Below, in pieces: positions 25,808 to 36,300 of a DNA stretch of 64,000 bases; position 1 is the stretch's first letter, and each line of letters opens with the position of its first letter. The stretch is from assembly GCA_011390335.1 (NCBI GenBank), contig JAABSO010000016.1, forward strand, positions 1 through 64,000, written 5' to 3'. The position numbers and the translations under genes were made by a program. The notes under the pieces are model-generated. The model did not search any database and had not been told where the DNA came from. It was given only the letters and a program-made list of their open reading frames with translations. Source of the stretch: Desulfotignum sp. (GTDB lineage Bacteria; Desulfobacterota; Desulfobacteria; Desulfobacterales; Desulfobacteraceae).

Positions 25808-26484
25808 AGATACAGCTTTTCATGTATTTCTGATTGAAAATACATTTGGGGAGACCCGTTAAAAACCATATCTCCCTGATGAAGGACAATAATGCGTGTT
25901 GCCAGGGTCTTGATCTCTTCAGGCCGATGGGAGGTAAAAATGATGGTTTTTCCTGAACGATGAAATTCGGTTAACAATCTGTAAATTTCCTTTGTCATCT
26001 CAAAGTCTATCCCGGACGTCGGTTCATCAAAAAGAAGCACGGGCGGATCTGCCAGAAGTGTCCGTCCGATACTCACCCGCTGCTTTAACCCTTTTGATAA
26101 ATCCTGTACCTTGTTATTGCGAAACGCCAGCAGATTGAATGCCTGTAAAATTTCTTCAATCCTTTGCAAAGGAATGTGAAACAGCCGGGCAAACAGGCGA
26201 AGATTATAGCCAACGGTAAAAAAATCGAAAAGGTTCGGCGTTTCCGGAACAAAACCGATTTTTCTGACAACCGCCAATCTGTTTTTCAGATTGATGCCGT
26301 CCACAAGAACCTGACCCTTGTCAGGGATAAGCCAGCCGGCAAGAAGTTTTAATAAAGTGGACTTACCAGCGCCGTTGTGACCGATAAGAGCGATCAATTC
26401 CCCTTCTTCCACCGCAAGATCCATGGGCAGAAGACCTCTTTTTTCTTTATAGGTTTTTGTAAGCTGCTCAAGCGCGATCTGCAT
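25804..26484 (-). CDS. ABC transporter ATP-binding protein
   Basis: An ABC ATPase with Walker A GHNGAGKSTLL, signature LSKGLKQRVSIG (Lys replaces the usual second Gly region) and Walker B VLLFDEPTSGID, then the switch His in FTSHRPEE. I choose the ATG at 26484 (MQIALEQLTKTYK), which begins at the normal first beta strand. An upstream ATG at 26547 would add 21 residues without family similarity. It pairs with the permease at 24773-25807. Confidence 0.85.
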   Translation of the reverse strand: MQIALEQLTKTYKEKRGLLPMDLAVEEGELIALIGHNGAGKSTLLKLLAGWLIPDKGQVLVDGINLKNRLAVVRKIGFVPETPNLFDFFTVGYNLRLFARLFHIPLQRIEEILQAFNLLAFRNNKVQDLSKGLKQRVSIGRTLLADPPVLLFDEPTSGIDFEMTKEIYRLLTEFHRSGKTIIFTSHRPEEIKTLATRIIVLHQGDMVFNGSPQMYFQSEIHEKLYL

Positions 26485-26585
26485 AAACAATACGTTTCTT
26501 TTCCGGATAAAAATCTGGATGACTTTGACCGGATTTGTCAAAGCCATCCTTTCGGATATATATCAATTTGTTTTACATCAGGCTT

Positions 26586-26660
26586 TTATGTCCGCTGGTT
26601 TAAATAAATAATTCCGTACACTAAAGCGACCACTACCAAAACACCAATGACAAATCCCAT
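26586..26660 (-). CDS. 24-residue single-span membrane peptide
   Basis: A very short frame with a strong AAGGAG eight bases before its ATG. It encodes MGFVIGVLVVVALVYGIIYL and ends NQRT, a single hydrophobic span with a short polar tail. It sits between the CsbD-linked gene and the ABC exporter on the same strand. Such small membrane peptides are often missed; a structural or regulatory role is conjecture. Confidence 0.55.
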   Translation of the reverse strand: MGFVIGVLVVVALVYGIIYLNQRT

Positions 26661-26686
26661 TTTATTTCTCCTTAAAAATTAGTATG

Positions 26687-26905
26687 TTATTTCCACGGAC
26701 GGTTTCCCATTAAACCCTGAAGATGATCGAGCAATCGTTTTTCAGGGGTTTCGATCATAAGGTCTTGGTCGGACAGCGTCACTATTTTCTCATACTCCGG
26801 TTTGGTGATGATATTCTTATGAATGGCGTTTTTAATCACCGACTGTAATTCAGCCTCTTGTTGCAATATGTCGCATGAACTGAAGGATTCTTTTTGCCGC
26901 TTCAT
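26687..26905 (-). CDS. hypothetical protein downstream of CsbD gene
   Basis: A 72-residue charged, probably helical protein (MKRQKESFSSCDILQQEAEL, KPEYEKIVTLSDQDLMIETP). It starts one base after the CsbD-family stop and has GGGAG before the ATG, so the two are co-expressed. No family is recognised. Confidence 0.65.
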   Translation of the reverse strand: MKRQKESFSSCDILQQEAELQSVIKNAIHKNIITKPEYEKIVTLSDQDLMIETPEKRLLDHLQGLMGNRPWK

Positions 26906-26906
26906 T

Positions 26907-27086
26907 TTATTCTCCCAATGCCTTCTTTATCCGGCCGCTTTTCTCCTGAATTTTTCCTTCAATTTTCTCGATTTTTCCTTCATTTTTCAGGTCAGGATTT
27001 TTGACTATTTTCCCAACCGTTTCTTTAACCTTTCCTTTGACTTTGTGCAGGGTGCCTTCTGCATTATCCCGCGTGCTTGATTTCAT
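26907..27086 (-). CDS. CsbD-family stress protein
   Basis: A 59-residue lysine-rich protein with the CsbD pattern (DNAEGTLHKVKGKVKETVGK, then a second EGKIEKIEGKIQEKSGRI repeat). CsbD-like proteins are general-stress proteins of unknown mechanism. An upstream in-frame ATG exists at 27113, but AGGAG fits the ATG at 27086. Confidence 0.85.
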   Translation of the reverse strand: MKSSTRDNAEGTLHKVKGKVKETVGKIVKNPDLKNEGKIEKIEGKIQEKSGRIKKALGE

Positions 27087-27181
27087 GGTGTTTCTCCTGT
27101 TTTCTTTTTCCACCTGCTTTTATGTAATTCATCGGGTTGGGATGAAGGGTTTAAAAATGTCTATTATGGGACCGGCCGGCA

Positions 27182-27241
27182 CACCCGGGTGGAGCGGCAA
27201 TCCTTCGGGGTTGTCCCCTCATGACTGCTGCTCCCCGGGTG
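27182..27241 (-). other. 60-base hairpin between BON and CsbD genes
   Basis: Outer arms CACCCGGG/CCCGGGTG are extended by an imperfect inner stem (GAGCAGCAGTC against GATTGCCGCTC). No T-run follows on the minus strand, so it is not a standard terminator. It could be an RNA processing or stabilising element within the leftward transcript. Confidence 0.35.
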
Positions 27242-27257
27242 CTTCACCCAGCCTTGC

Positions 27258-27572
27258 TTATTTTATAACCATACTGTTTTTAACCGATGTGACCCCTTTT
27301 ACCCTCCGGGTGATTTCCACAGCCCTTGCAGCGGCTTCGGCGGAATCCACAAAACCGCTCAGCTGCACTTCTCCCTTGAAAGACTCCACATTGATCTGGA
27401 ACATTTTCAGCATCGGGTCCTCCAGTATTGCCGCCTTAACCTTGGCGGTTATGACGGAGTTATCCACATATTCGCCCGTGCTTTCATGTGTTCGTGTTCC
27501 AGCACACCCTGCCATGAGGGCCGCCAGAAACAGTACGATAAGCAATTGTCTGAAATAATTGATCCTGTTCAT
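27258..27572 (-). CDS. BON-domain lipoprotein
   Basis: A 104-residue lipoprotein. The signal peptide ends in the lipobox LMAGC at about residue 22. A single BON domain follows (NSVITAKVKAAILEDPMLKM, VESFKGEVQLSGFVDSAEAA). BON proteins such as OsmY bind envelope or phospholipid surfaces under osmotic stress. It follows the VWA-OmpA gene by 21 bases and is probably co-transcribed with it. Confidence 0.88.
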   Translation of the reverse strand: MNRINYFRQLLIVLFLAALMAGCAGTRTHESTGEYVDNSVITAKVKAAILEDPMLKMFQINVESFKGEVQLSGFVDSAEAAARAVEITRRVKGVTSVKNSMVIK

Positions 27573-27593
27573 AATGGCACCTTTATAGTAATA

Positions 27594-28742
27594 TTATAAA
27601 TTCATTGGATGGAGTTCAACACGCCGGTTCAATGAACGGCCCCTGTCTGTTGTGTTGGGAGCCGCCGGTTTGGATTGGCCGAATCCCTCAATGATCAGAC
27701 GATCTTCATTAATGCCCCTGTCCGTCAGATAGGTCTTCACAGCCTGGGCCCGCCTGATTGACAGTGCGTCATTGTATGCTTTGGTTCCGGTACTGTCCGT
27801 ATGACCCTGCACTTTAACAGTAATATCGGGATGTGTTTTCAAAACGTCAGCAATCTCATTAAGATAATCAAAGGCCCCTGGTTTGATCTCGGATTCATCG
27901 AAATCAAAATAGGCCTCATCCACCACCCAGATACCCTCGGTATTTGTCCCTTCCAATACAGCAGGGGCCGGGGCGGGTGGAGGTGTGACTGCCTCGGCTA
28001 CCGGTTCCATGGGTTTTTTGGTCAGAAAAATGTCTTCGACAAATTTGGCCATGCCGGCGTCCGTCAGCAGGTTTTCTGCATTGGAGACAAAGCCGCACCC
28101 ACTGATACGGACGATTTCATCCATGAGAACAGCCCCTTTTTCATTATCACCGACAATGACGGGATAATAGCAAAGTTCTGAGCCCAGCTGATCCTTCAGG
28201 GCCTGGGCTGCTTTCAGGGTAATGGGGGATTCTAAACTGTAATCCGGCTGACCGTCACTGATGATAATCACAGCGGTTTTACCGTAAACAGAATGCAGTT
28301 CTTCCTGGGCGGAGGCGGTAAGAGCCGTATGCAGGGCGCTTGTTCCACCTGCTTCAGATATCCCTCTTAATTTTTCACCCAGGGCATTTTCGGAATATTG
28401 CTCCATGCCGTAAAAAAGAACCGTGTTTTCCTCGGAAATTGCAGGGCTGTGCCCAAAGGACCGGAGAGCAGCGTTCTGACCCAGTTCCGGCAGGGTCCGA
28501 TTTATGCGGCTTGCAATTTGGGTGGCCACATCAAATTTTTTATTTCCCATGTATGGCTTGTCCATGGAACTGGATGCATCCAGAATAATGACAAAATTAT
28601 CAATGGATGACACATGGTCATTTTCGCTGAACGGAGCCAGGGTAAATGCGGGGATGGTCTGAACCTCCTTTTTCGCATAACACCCCGACAGCAGAAAAGC
28701 GATGGCAAAGGCAGCAATGAGTTTGATACTGAAAGATTTCAT
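27594..28742 (-). CDS. VWA-OmpA lipoprotein
   Basis: A 382-residue outer-membrane lipoprotein: signal peptide with lipobox LLSGC, a von Willebrand A domain (MIDAS motif DASSS, about residues 45-230), a Pro/Ala linker (PPPAPAPAVL) and a C-terminal OmpA peptidoglycan-binding domain (FDFDESEIKPGAFDYL, VQGHTDSTGT, NRRVELHP). It would tether the outer membrane to the cell wall and bind a partner through the VWA domain. The frame is open to 28829, but AAAGGAG fits the ATG at 28742. Confidence 0.9.
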   Translation of the reverse strand: MKSFSIKLIAAFAIAFLLSGCYAKKEVQTIPAFTLAPFSENDHVSSIDNFVIILDASSSMDKPYMGNKKFDVATQIASRINRTLPELGQNAALRSFGHSPAISEENTVLFYGMEQYSENALGEKLRGISEAGGTSALHTALTASAQEELHSVYGKTAVIIISDGQPDYSLESPITLKAAQALKDQLGSELCYYPVIVGDNEKGAVLMDEIVRISGCGFVSNAENLLTDAGMAKFVEDIFLTKKPMEPVAEAVTPPPAPAPAVLEGTNTEGIWVVDEAYFDFDESEIKPGAFDYLNEIADVLKTHPDITVKVQGHTDSTGTKAYNDALSIRRAQAVKTYLTDRGINEDRLIIEGFGQSKPAAPNTTDRGRSLNRRVELHPMNL

Positions 28743-28823
28743 GAAAAGTCTCCTTTTGTAAATTATGTTTTGTGGTTCACGGATGATGTGTATCCGTGTG
28801 ATGGATTCATTCACAGATTGATA

Positions 28824-28840
28824 ATTCAATTAACGTGCCG
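28824..28840 (-). promoter_or_regulatory. possible sigma54-type promoter of the VWA-OmpA gene
   Basis: CGGCACG-TTAA-TTGAA on the minus strand resembles the -24/-12 sigma54 consensus, but the -12 GC is GA. It is about 85 bases before the ATG. Weak candidate. Confidence 0.25.
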
Positions 28841-28935
28841 GGACTTTTGTATTTGGTTTATAATCACCCATCCTGTTGACCGGCAGGGGTGTCAGACCGT
28901 AAAGAATGCGATATCAACGGCGTTGAAAAACCAAG

Positions 28936-28978
28936 AAATTAGGTCATATTCAGCCCTTGGTCATATATGACCTAATTT
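28936..28978. repeat. 14-base inverted repeat upstream of the synthase operon
   Basis: Perfect arms AAATTAGGTCATAT and ATATGACCTAATTT separated by 15 bases, inside which GGTCAT recurs. It lies between the leftward VWA-OmpA gene and the rightward GNAT-synthase operon. It could be an operator or a bidirectional hairpin. Confidence 0.55.
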
Positions 28979-29114
28979 TGATTGTCGTATGGTTTGGTTC
29001 TTAATAGTATCCAGCAGACCCATTTTTGCTGATTCTTCATAGATATAAGGGTGATAGATCACGTTGTGCAGGGTAAGGGAATCCTGGCACATAAAGTGAA
29101 TTAAAAGTGGTCAC

Positions 29115-29164
29115 AGTGAATTTGTTAAAGTTATTGTCAAGTGAATGTATAAAAGTTATTGTCA
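29115..29164 (+). repeat. 25-base tandem repeat ahead of the GNAT-synthase operon
   Basis: Two adjacent 25-base units, AGTGAAT..., share AAAGTTATTGTCA and differ at three positions, with a partial third unit upstream (AAAGTGAATT). They end about 50 bases before the ATG at 29217. Direct repeats in this position suggest an activator-binding site. Confidence 0.5.
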
Positions 29165-29216
29165 GGTGTTGCGATGGGCATCGGATGGCATTCTTTTCTT
29201 GTTGAGGAGTATAATC

Positions 29217-30341
29217 ATGGCCGGGATTGAGATCATTACCGTGGAAGGGGGCTCTGAATTAAAAGAGTTCATTGAACTGCCCTGGAAGATCTATGTTGCA
29301 TACCCCAAATGGGTTCCTCCTCTCAAAAAAGAGGTCCATCGGATGCTGGACCCCCTCAAGCACCCTTTCTGGGAATTTTCCCAGCGTATTCTTTTTCTGG
29401 CACGACGGGGCAAAGAGACGGTGGGAAGAATTGCGGGTATTATAGATGGCCGTTATAACCAGTTCCATAACGAGAAAATGGGCATCTGGGGGTTCTTTGA
29501 ATGTGCTGATGATCCACAAGCCGCGGCAGCCCTGTTCTCTTCCGTGGAGGGGTGGGCCCATGACAAGGGGATGACCTTCATAAGAGGTCCGCTCAACCCA
29601 TCCACCAATCACGAGGCAGGATTGCTCATCGAAGGATTTGATTATCCGCCTTCCCTGATGATGACCTATAACCCGCCGTACTATTCAAGGCTGGTCGAAT
29701 CGTGCGGCTACTTCAAAGAAAAAGACCTGCTGGCTTTCCTTATAGACAGCGATTACAAGCTTCCCGACTGGATGGATCGTCTGGCCGGCAAGATCGCCAA
29801 AAAAAAGGGGGTCCGCATCACCAATTTTCTTCCAACGGAGACAGACGCTGAGATTGCCCTTATCCGGCAGATCTATAACGATGCATGGTCCGGAAACTGG
29901 GGATTCGTTCCCTTGAGCGAAAAGGAGATGGAGGATATTGGAAAGAACATCATGGATTTTGCAGATCTGGACATGGCTTTTTTCATCTATTATGAGGATG
30001 AACCCGCAGCCTTTTGCCTGGTCTTTCCCGATATCAACCCGTTGCTTAAGCGTCTCAACGGGCGGGTCGGTCTTTTGGGGGCGCTGAAGTATTTCCTGTA
30101 CAAAAAAGAGATCGTCGGATTGCGGTTGTTTATGTTCGGGATCAAAGAGAAGTACCGGCAACTCGGACTTCCCATGCTGGCCTTCCACCATATCTATGAG
30201 GTTGTGAGAAAAAAAGAAAAATACCGTTATATGGAAATGGGCTGGACCCTGGAGGACAACGAGGCGGTCAACTCATTGATAGAGGAAGCCGGGGCAAAAA
30301 TGCACAAAAAGTACCGCATATTCAGCAAGTCTTTATCATAA
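29217..30341 (+). CDS. GNAT-like N-acyltransferase family protein
   Basis: A 374-residue protein of a GNAT-related family typical of lipid and secondary-metabolite loci. Segments FIELPWKIYVAYPKWVPPLK, HPFWEFSQRILFLARRGKET, GRIAGIIDGRYNQFHNEK and GPLNPSTNHEAGLLIEGFD are recognisable. The acyl donor and acceptor are unknown. GAGGAG fits the ATG at 29217, so I reject an upstream ATG at 29145. It is the first gene of the rightward operon; the synthase starts 34 bases later. Confidence 0.82.
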   Translation: MAGIEIITVEGGSELKEFIELPWKIYVAYPKWVPPLKKEVHRMLDPLKHPFWEFSQRILFLARRGKETVGRIAGIIDGRYNQFHNEKMGIWGFFECADDPQAAAALFSSVEGWAHDKGMTFIRGPLNPSTNHEAGLLIEGFDYPPSLMMTYNPPYYSRLVESCGYFKEKDLLAFLIDSDYKLPDWMDRLAGKIAKKKGVRITNFLPTETDAEIALIRQIYNDAWSGNWGFVPLSEKEMEDIGKNIMDFADLDMAFFIYYEDEPAAFCLVFPDINPLLKRLNGRVGLLGALKYFLYKKEIVGLRLFMFGIKEKYRQLGLPMLAFHHIYEVVRKKEKYRYMEMGWTLEDNEAVNSLIEEAGAKMHKKYRIFSKSLS

Positions 30342-30375
30342 TGAAACGAATGGCTTTGCAGCAAAGGATGTAAAC

Positions 30376-33300
30376 ATGTCGACTGAGCATCAAAATTTCA
30401 CCATCGCTTTTGTCTGGCGGCCTGAGGAGATAACCCCGGCGGTGATTCAGATGGCTCAACAAACAGGGAGCAGTGCGATCTTTGATTTTTCCAGGGAAAA
30501 GAGAGTAGACGGTCTGTTTTCCTTCTTGAGAGAAAAAGACCCTGCCGGTCTTGTCACGGATATCAAAATTTCTGCCCCTGTCTTGATGGATCCGTCTTTA
30601 GGGCGGTTATTAAAGAAAACAGGGAGTCATAACCTCTGGGTAGAGTGCCCCCGCGGGTTATCTTGCGAAGATACAGACCTCTTTTTAAAAAAACTGGGGG
30701 AAGTTTCGAAAAATTATGGCTGCTTTCCCATCACCGGGGACACCGCTCTCATAACAAATATGCTGAAGGGCGGTTCAGGTATCGAACGCATCGTCCTGAA
30801 AGGATGTGAGGCCGCAGGATTCGTGGGCCGTGAGACAACCATGACGCTCTATTCCATGGCCAGGGAAATACAACGATCCTCTGCAACGGCTTTTGATATT
30901 CTCATCTGGGGGGGCGTCTTTATCCCTGAAGCAGCCGCGGCCTTTCTGTCGACCGGGGCAGCCGGGGTCATTTTTGAGAGTATCCATTGGCTGACGGACA
31001 GGGTTGCTGTTGATGATTCCCAGCGGGAGCGGCTTGGCCGGCTGCGTCCGGATTCCACCGATCTGGTCGGCCTGGATGTGCAGGTTCCCTGCCGTCTATT
31101 CAACAAGGGAAACTCTCTGGCATTCAAGGAAATCAAGGCATACGAGAATGTGCTCTGGGGCGCAGCGGGCATTGAGGAAACCCGCCTCTCCTTTGCAAGC
31201 CGGGTGACTGCCGGGGCAGTTCATCCCCTGGAAAGCCGTTTCAGTCGGGACGAAATTATTCCGCTGGGTGTGGAAGCCGCCTTTGCCGGGGCCTTTGTGA
31301 ACCGTTTCGGGACCCGAACCGGGAAAGCGGTGAACGCTTTTATAAAAGAAATGCATCATTTATGCAGCCTGGCTGAGGAAAAAAAGAATTGTTTTCTGGA
31401 CAGTCCGGTGGCCAAAGAGATGGGAACCCTGTATCCCTTTATCCAGGGCGCCATGTCCTGGATCACGGATATCCCGGAGTTTGCCTTACAGATCGCTGAT
31501 GCCGGTGGATTACCCACCATCGCCCTTGGCCTGATGGACGTAAAGACGCTTGAACAAAAGCTGGGGACCCTGCCGCAGATCATGGGCACGCGCCCGTATG
31601 CCGTCAATGTGGTCTCTTTGGCGGAAAACCCTTTCAGGGAACTGCATCTGGCCTGGATAAAAAAGCACAGACCCCGTTTTGCGGTGATTGCAGGGGGGGA
31701 CCTTTCCGCTGTCAGAGAATTGATGGCATGCGGCATCGATGTCATGTATATCGCTCCGGATGAAGCGATGTTGACCCTTGCCGTTGAAGCCGGCGTCCGG
31801 TATGTGATCTGTGAGGGTTATGAAGCTGGCGGCCATGTGGGGCCGCACAGCACACTCACCCTTGCCCAGATGGTGCTGGATATGAAGCAGCGCACCCCAT
31901 CCCTGTTTCAAAATTGCCGCATTATCCTTGCCGGAGGAATTTTCAACCGGGAAACAGCGTTTATGGCGGCCATGCTTGGCGCGGACGCCATCCAGATGGG
32001 GACCGCCTATCTGGCCACACAGGAGATTATTGAAACAGGCGCCCTGTCCCCGCTTTATCAGCAGCAGATCCTGAAATCACCGCCGGCGGGAACCGTTGTT
32101 TCAGGCCGGGATTCCGGCCTCCGGGTACGGTCCTTGAGGACCCCGGGAATGGAATCGATTTTATCTTTGGAAAGGGAGTTTGCAGCCGGGCTTCTAGACG
32201 AGACCTCTTTCAGGGAGAAAATGGAAAAAATGGCGGCCGGAAGCCTCTTCACGGCTGCAAGGGGAATGGACGGGCCGGGAGAGATAGTGCTGGATGAGCA
32301 AACCTGCCTGGAACGGGGACAATTCATGAGTGGTGCCTGCGCCGGCCTTATCCGGGACGTCGATCATCTTAAGTCCTTTCATCATGAACTGGCCCAGGGC
32401 CCTCTTTTTATGCATCAGCCGGCTGCAAAGTCAATGGAAACACCATTGAAAATGCCGGACTCAGAGGTCAAGAATACGCTGAAGCGGATCCCCCCCAAAC
32501 AGGAAAATAAGGACAGGATTGCCATCACCGGCATGAGTATCGTGAATACCTTAGGGAAGAGTCCCGAGGAAATCTGGACGGCAAGCCTGGCCATGAAGAG
32601 CGGTATCACGGAAATTCCGCCGTCACGGTGGGATCACGCACTGTATTATGACCCCAAGCCCCATATTCCGGACAAGACCTATTGCAAGGTGGGCGCTTTT
32701 CTGGATTTTTCCATCGACCGCAATGAACTGGGGATTCCACCCCATGATTTTCGGAGCATGACCCAGGCCACGCGGATTTCCATGTGGCTTGCGGACAGGG
32801 CCATCCGGGCATCCGGCATCCTGACATCGGATATCCCGCGGGAGAGGATCGCCGTTCTCATTTCCCAGAATTCAGGAGAGGCGGCAGGGACGCTTCCTGA
32901 TATCATTATCCGGGCATATGTGCACGACATCCTGGCTGACATCAAAAAGGCCGTGGATCTCACACCGGACCAACTGAACGCCATTGAACAGGAAATTAAA
33001 TCCGGGCGCATGGCCCCGGACGACACCACACTGCTGGGCCGGCTCAACTGTGCAGCCGCGGGTTTTATCTGCAAGCAGTACGGGTTCATGGGGCCCAGCC
33101 ATGCCGTCTCCGCAGCCTGCGCCACCTCACTGGTGGCACTTCACAGCGCCATCCAGATGATCCAAAACGGCATCATAGACGCCGCCGTCGTGGGAGGGGG
33201 AGAGGACACGCTCAGCCATTTGCATTTCCTGGAATTTTCCGCCCTGGACGCACTTTACGGGCTGTCCGGACGGGAAAGACCTCCCCGGGAAACCTCCTGC

Positions 33301-36300
33301 CCTTTTGATGCCCAAAGGGACGGCATGGTCCTGGGTGAAGGCGGCGCAATGATTGTGATCGAACGGGAGAGCCTGGCCCGGGCAAGAAAGGCCCTTGTTC
33401 ATGCATATGTGACCGGCATGGGCGCCAGCAATAACCATCTGGGGATGGTGGAGTCCTCCAGTGTTTCTCAGCAGATGGCCATTCGCGCCTCTTTTAGAAA
33501 GACATCCTATGGACCTGATGCAGTCGATCTGGTGGAATGCCATGCCACAAGCACAAGGCAGGGAGACCTGGAAGAGGTCCGTGCCCTGAAGGCGTTTTAT
33601 AATTCCTCCAGCCCCACCGTACTCACTGCATTTAAATCCCAGATCGGTCACACTTTAGGCGCCTCGGGTCTCAGCAGCCTCATTCGGGGGGTTACGGCCA
33701 TGAAGGAGGGAATTTTCCCGCCCACCCTCAATTACAGGCATCCGGACCCGGAAATCAATCTGGAAAAATCAGGTCTTATCATCTCTTCTGCGCCGCAAGA
33801 TTGGAAAGGCCGCTCCGGCGGGCCCAGAAGAATGGAAGTCAACGCTTTCGGGTTTGGCGGTTCCAATTATGTGGTGCAGGTGGAGCAGGCCATGGACGAA
33901 ATGGACACGGTCATGGTTTCACCCGGGACGCAACAGACGGCAAAGGTGCCGTCGCATCAGAACCTGAAGGTTCCGCCCCTTGCACTTGTATTTCCCGGAC
34001 AGGGGGCACAGTACAGCGGAATGGGACAAGAACTCTATACCTGCTTTCCCATCATCAAAAAATGGATGGACCGGGCGGCAGCTGTTGCAGATTTCGATCT
34101 GCTTCACCTGATGTTCCATGATCAGGAAAAAAACCTTCAGAAGACCCGATGGCAGCAGCCTGCCATGTTTGCCCTGGAAAATGCCATGGCCCGATATCTC
34201 ATCAGCCTCGGCATCCGTCCTGTGGCCATGGCCGGTCATAGTCTGGGCGAATTGACCGCCTTGTGCCTGGCCGGTGTCTATTCCTTTGAGGACGGATTTC
34301 GCATCGTAAACAAGCGGGCCCTGTGCATGGATAAGGCCGCTGCCGCCAATATCGATCCCGGTGTCATGGCAGCCACAGATGCACCCCTGGATCTTTTAAA
34401 AAAAATGATCAAAGATTACAGTGATATTCACATCGGCAATATCAATTCACCCCTTCAGACTGTTTTAAGCGGCAATACAGGCGCCGTCAAAGATTTTTGC
34501 AAAAAATTGAAGAAAATGGGCCACCGGACCACCCTTCTGCGGGTCAGCATGGCCTTTCACTCTCCTGCCATGCAGGTCATCCATGATGAACTTGCGGCAT
34601 ACATTGCCGCCATTGCATTTCATCCCCCACAGATTCCGGTCATCTCCAACACGACCCGGATACCCTATCCGCCAGATCCCGATGAGATCAAAAAAATCCT
34701 CATGGCTCACCTGGAATCCACCGTCCATTGGATGGATAATGCCCGGTTTCTTTGGAATACCCACGGGGCAAGGCTTTTTGTTGAGGTGGGACCGGGTGAC
34801 GTATTGGGCAATCTTATTGCAGACACGCTTCCCGGATCATCCTGTATCCAGACATGTCTTCGCTCCGCAGAGGCATCGACCTTCAAGGAAGCACTTGCCC
34901 GGCTTTTTGCGCAAGGGCAGCTTAAGGAAGAGGGAGTGCCTATAGGCGGTCCCCGTCCGGCACCCAAAAAGGCGCCGGAATCTCTTCAAATCAGCCAGGC
35001 ATCGGCCATAGGGCCGCAAAAACCCCTGCATCCGGATACAAATCCCATGGAACAGATCATTCAAAGGGAAATCAACCGGTTCGTGATGGAGAACTCGGGC
35101 CAGTTTCTTAAGTCCAATATCTTGGAAGCCATCCGCCAGGAATTGAACCCGAAATTCAAAGAAGGTGATTTGTCACGTGTTATCAAATCCATGTTTGGCG
35201 GATTTGAGTATCCTGAAGGATTAAAACAGATCGTTCCAGTATCTGTTGAACCATCCGGTGCTGCTGCAGGGGATGAAGATCTCATGGAGAGGCTGATTCG
35301 AATCATTATGGATGCCACAGGATATGATAGAGACGAGATCCAGCCCGCTATGGACCTGAGGAAAGACCTTTCCATCCGGTCCAGCCGCCTGCCCATCATC
35401 ATGGACGCAGCAGAACGCCAGTTCGGGATCACTATCGAATTGGAGGATTTTATAGATGTCCGTACCGTAAAGGACATCGCTGAAGGGATCTCCAGGTTAA
35501 CTGCCGGACAGAAAGGCAGCGGCCTTAATACGGCTGCTGAGGCACTTGACCCAAACCCCATGCAGGATAAACGCGAAAACGGCTCAAAGGATGAGGCAAG
35601 CCTGAACCGGCTCGTATTCGAGCACGCAGCAATTGAGCCAAAGAATTCTGTTCCCCTGGAATTAAACCCGGGCGAATCCGTCCTTATCCTTTCACCTGAC
35701 GGGGATGACAAGATTGCCGAACGCGCAGGGAATATTCTCCTAACAGACTACGGCGTTACCCTTTTTCCAATGGGATTCATGCAGGAAATCCCGGATTCCG
35801 GCAAAGCGGGTCACGACATCAGAACCAAAAACGGCACATTGGGGGCTATAGATACAATTGGCAACCTGGTTCCTGTTTCCGGGATGGTCATCATCCTCGG
35901 CCGGGGAGGACCGATAAAATTGGGTAGCATGACGGATGTTTCTCAGCTTCTTAAAGGATTTTTTCTCCTCCTGAAGGCATTTCTTGAATCTTCGGCTAAA
36001 AAATTCATCGTGCTGATTCATTCTGCTGAAGATACCGGAACGTCTGTTCAGTTGCTGGCGGAGGGGATGCTCGGGCTATTCTTAAGCGCTGCCCGGGAAT
36101 ACCCGTCCGTCCAGTTCCGCACACTGGAAATCCAAGAAGATACCGATCTTCAAAAAGCCATGCGTCAGGCCCTGGATAGAGGATGTGCAGTGGTGGAGAT
36201 GATGCATCGTGATGGAAAAGTCCTCACGTCAGAGGGACATTTGGCCCCGTCGGTTTACAAGGGTTCATCAGATCTGAATCTATGCCCCGGAGATGTTGTC

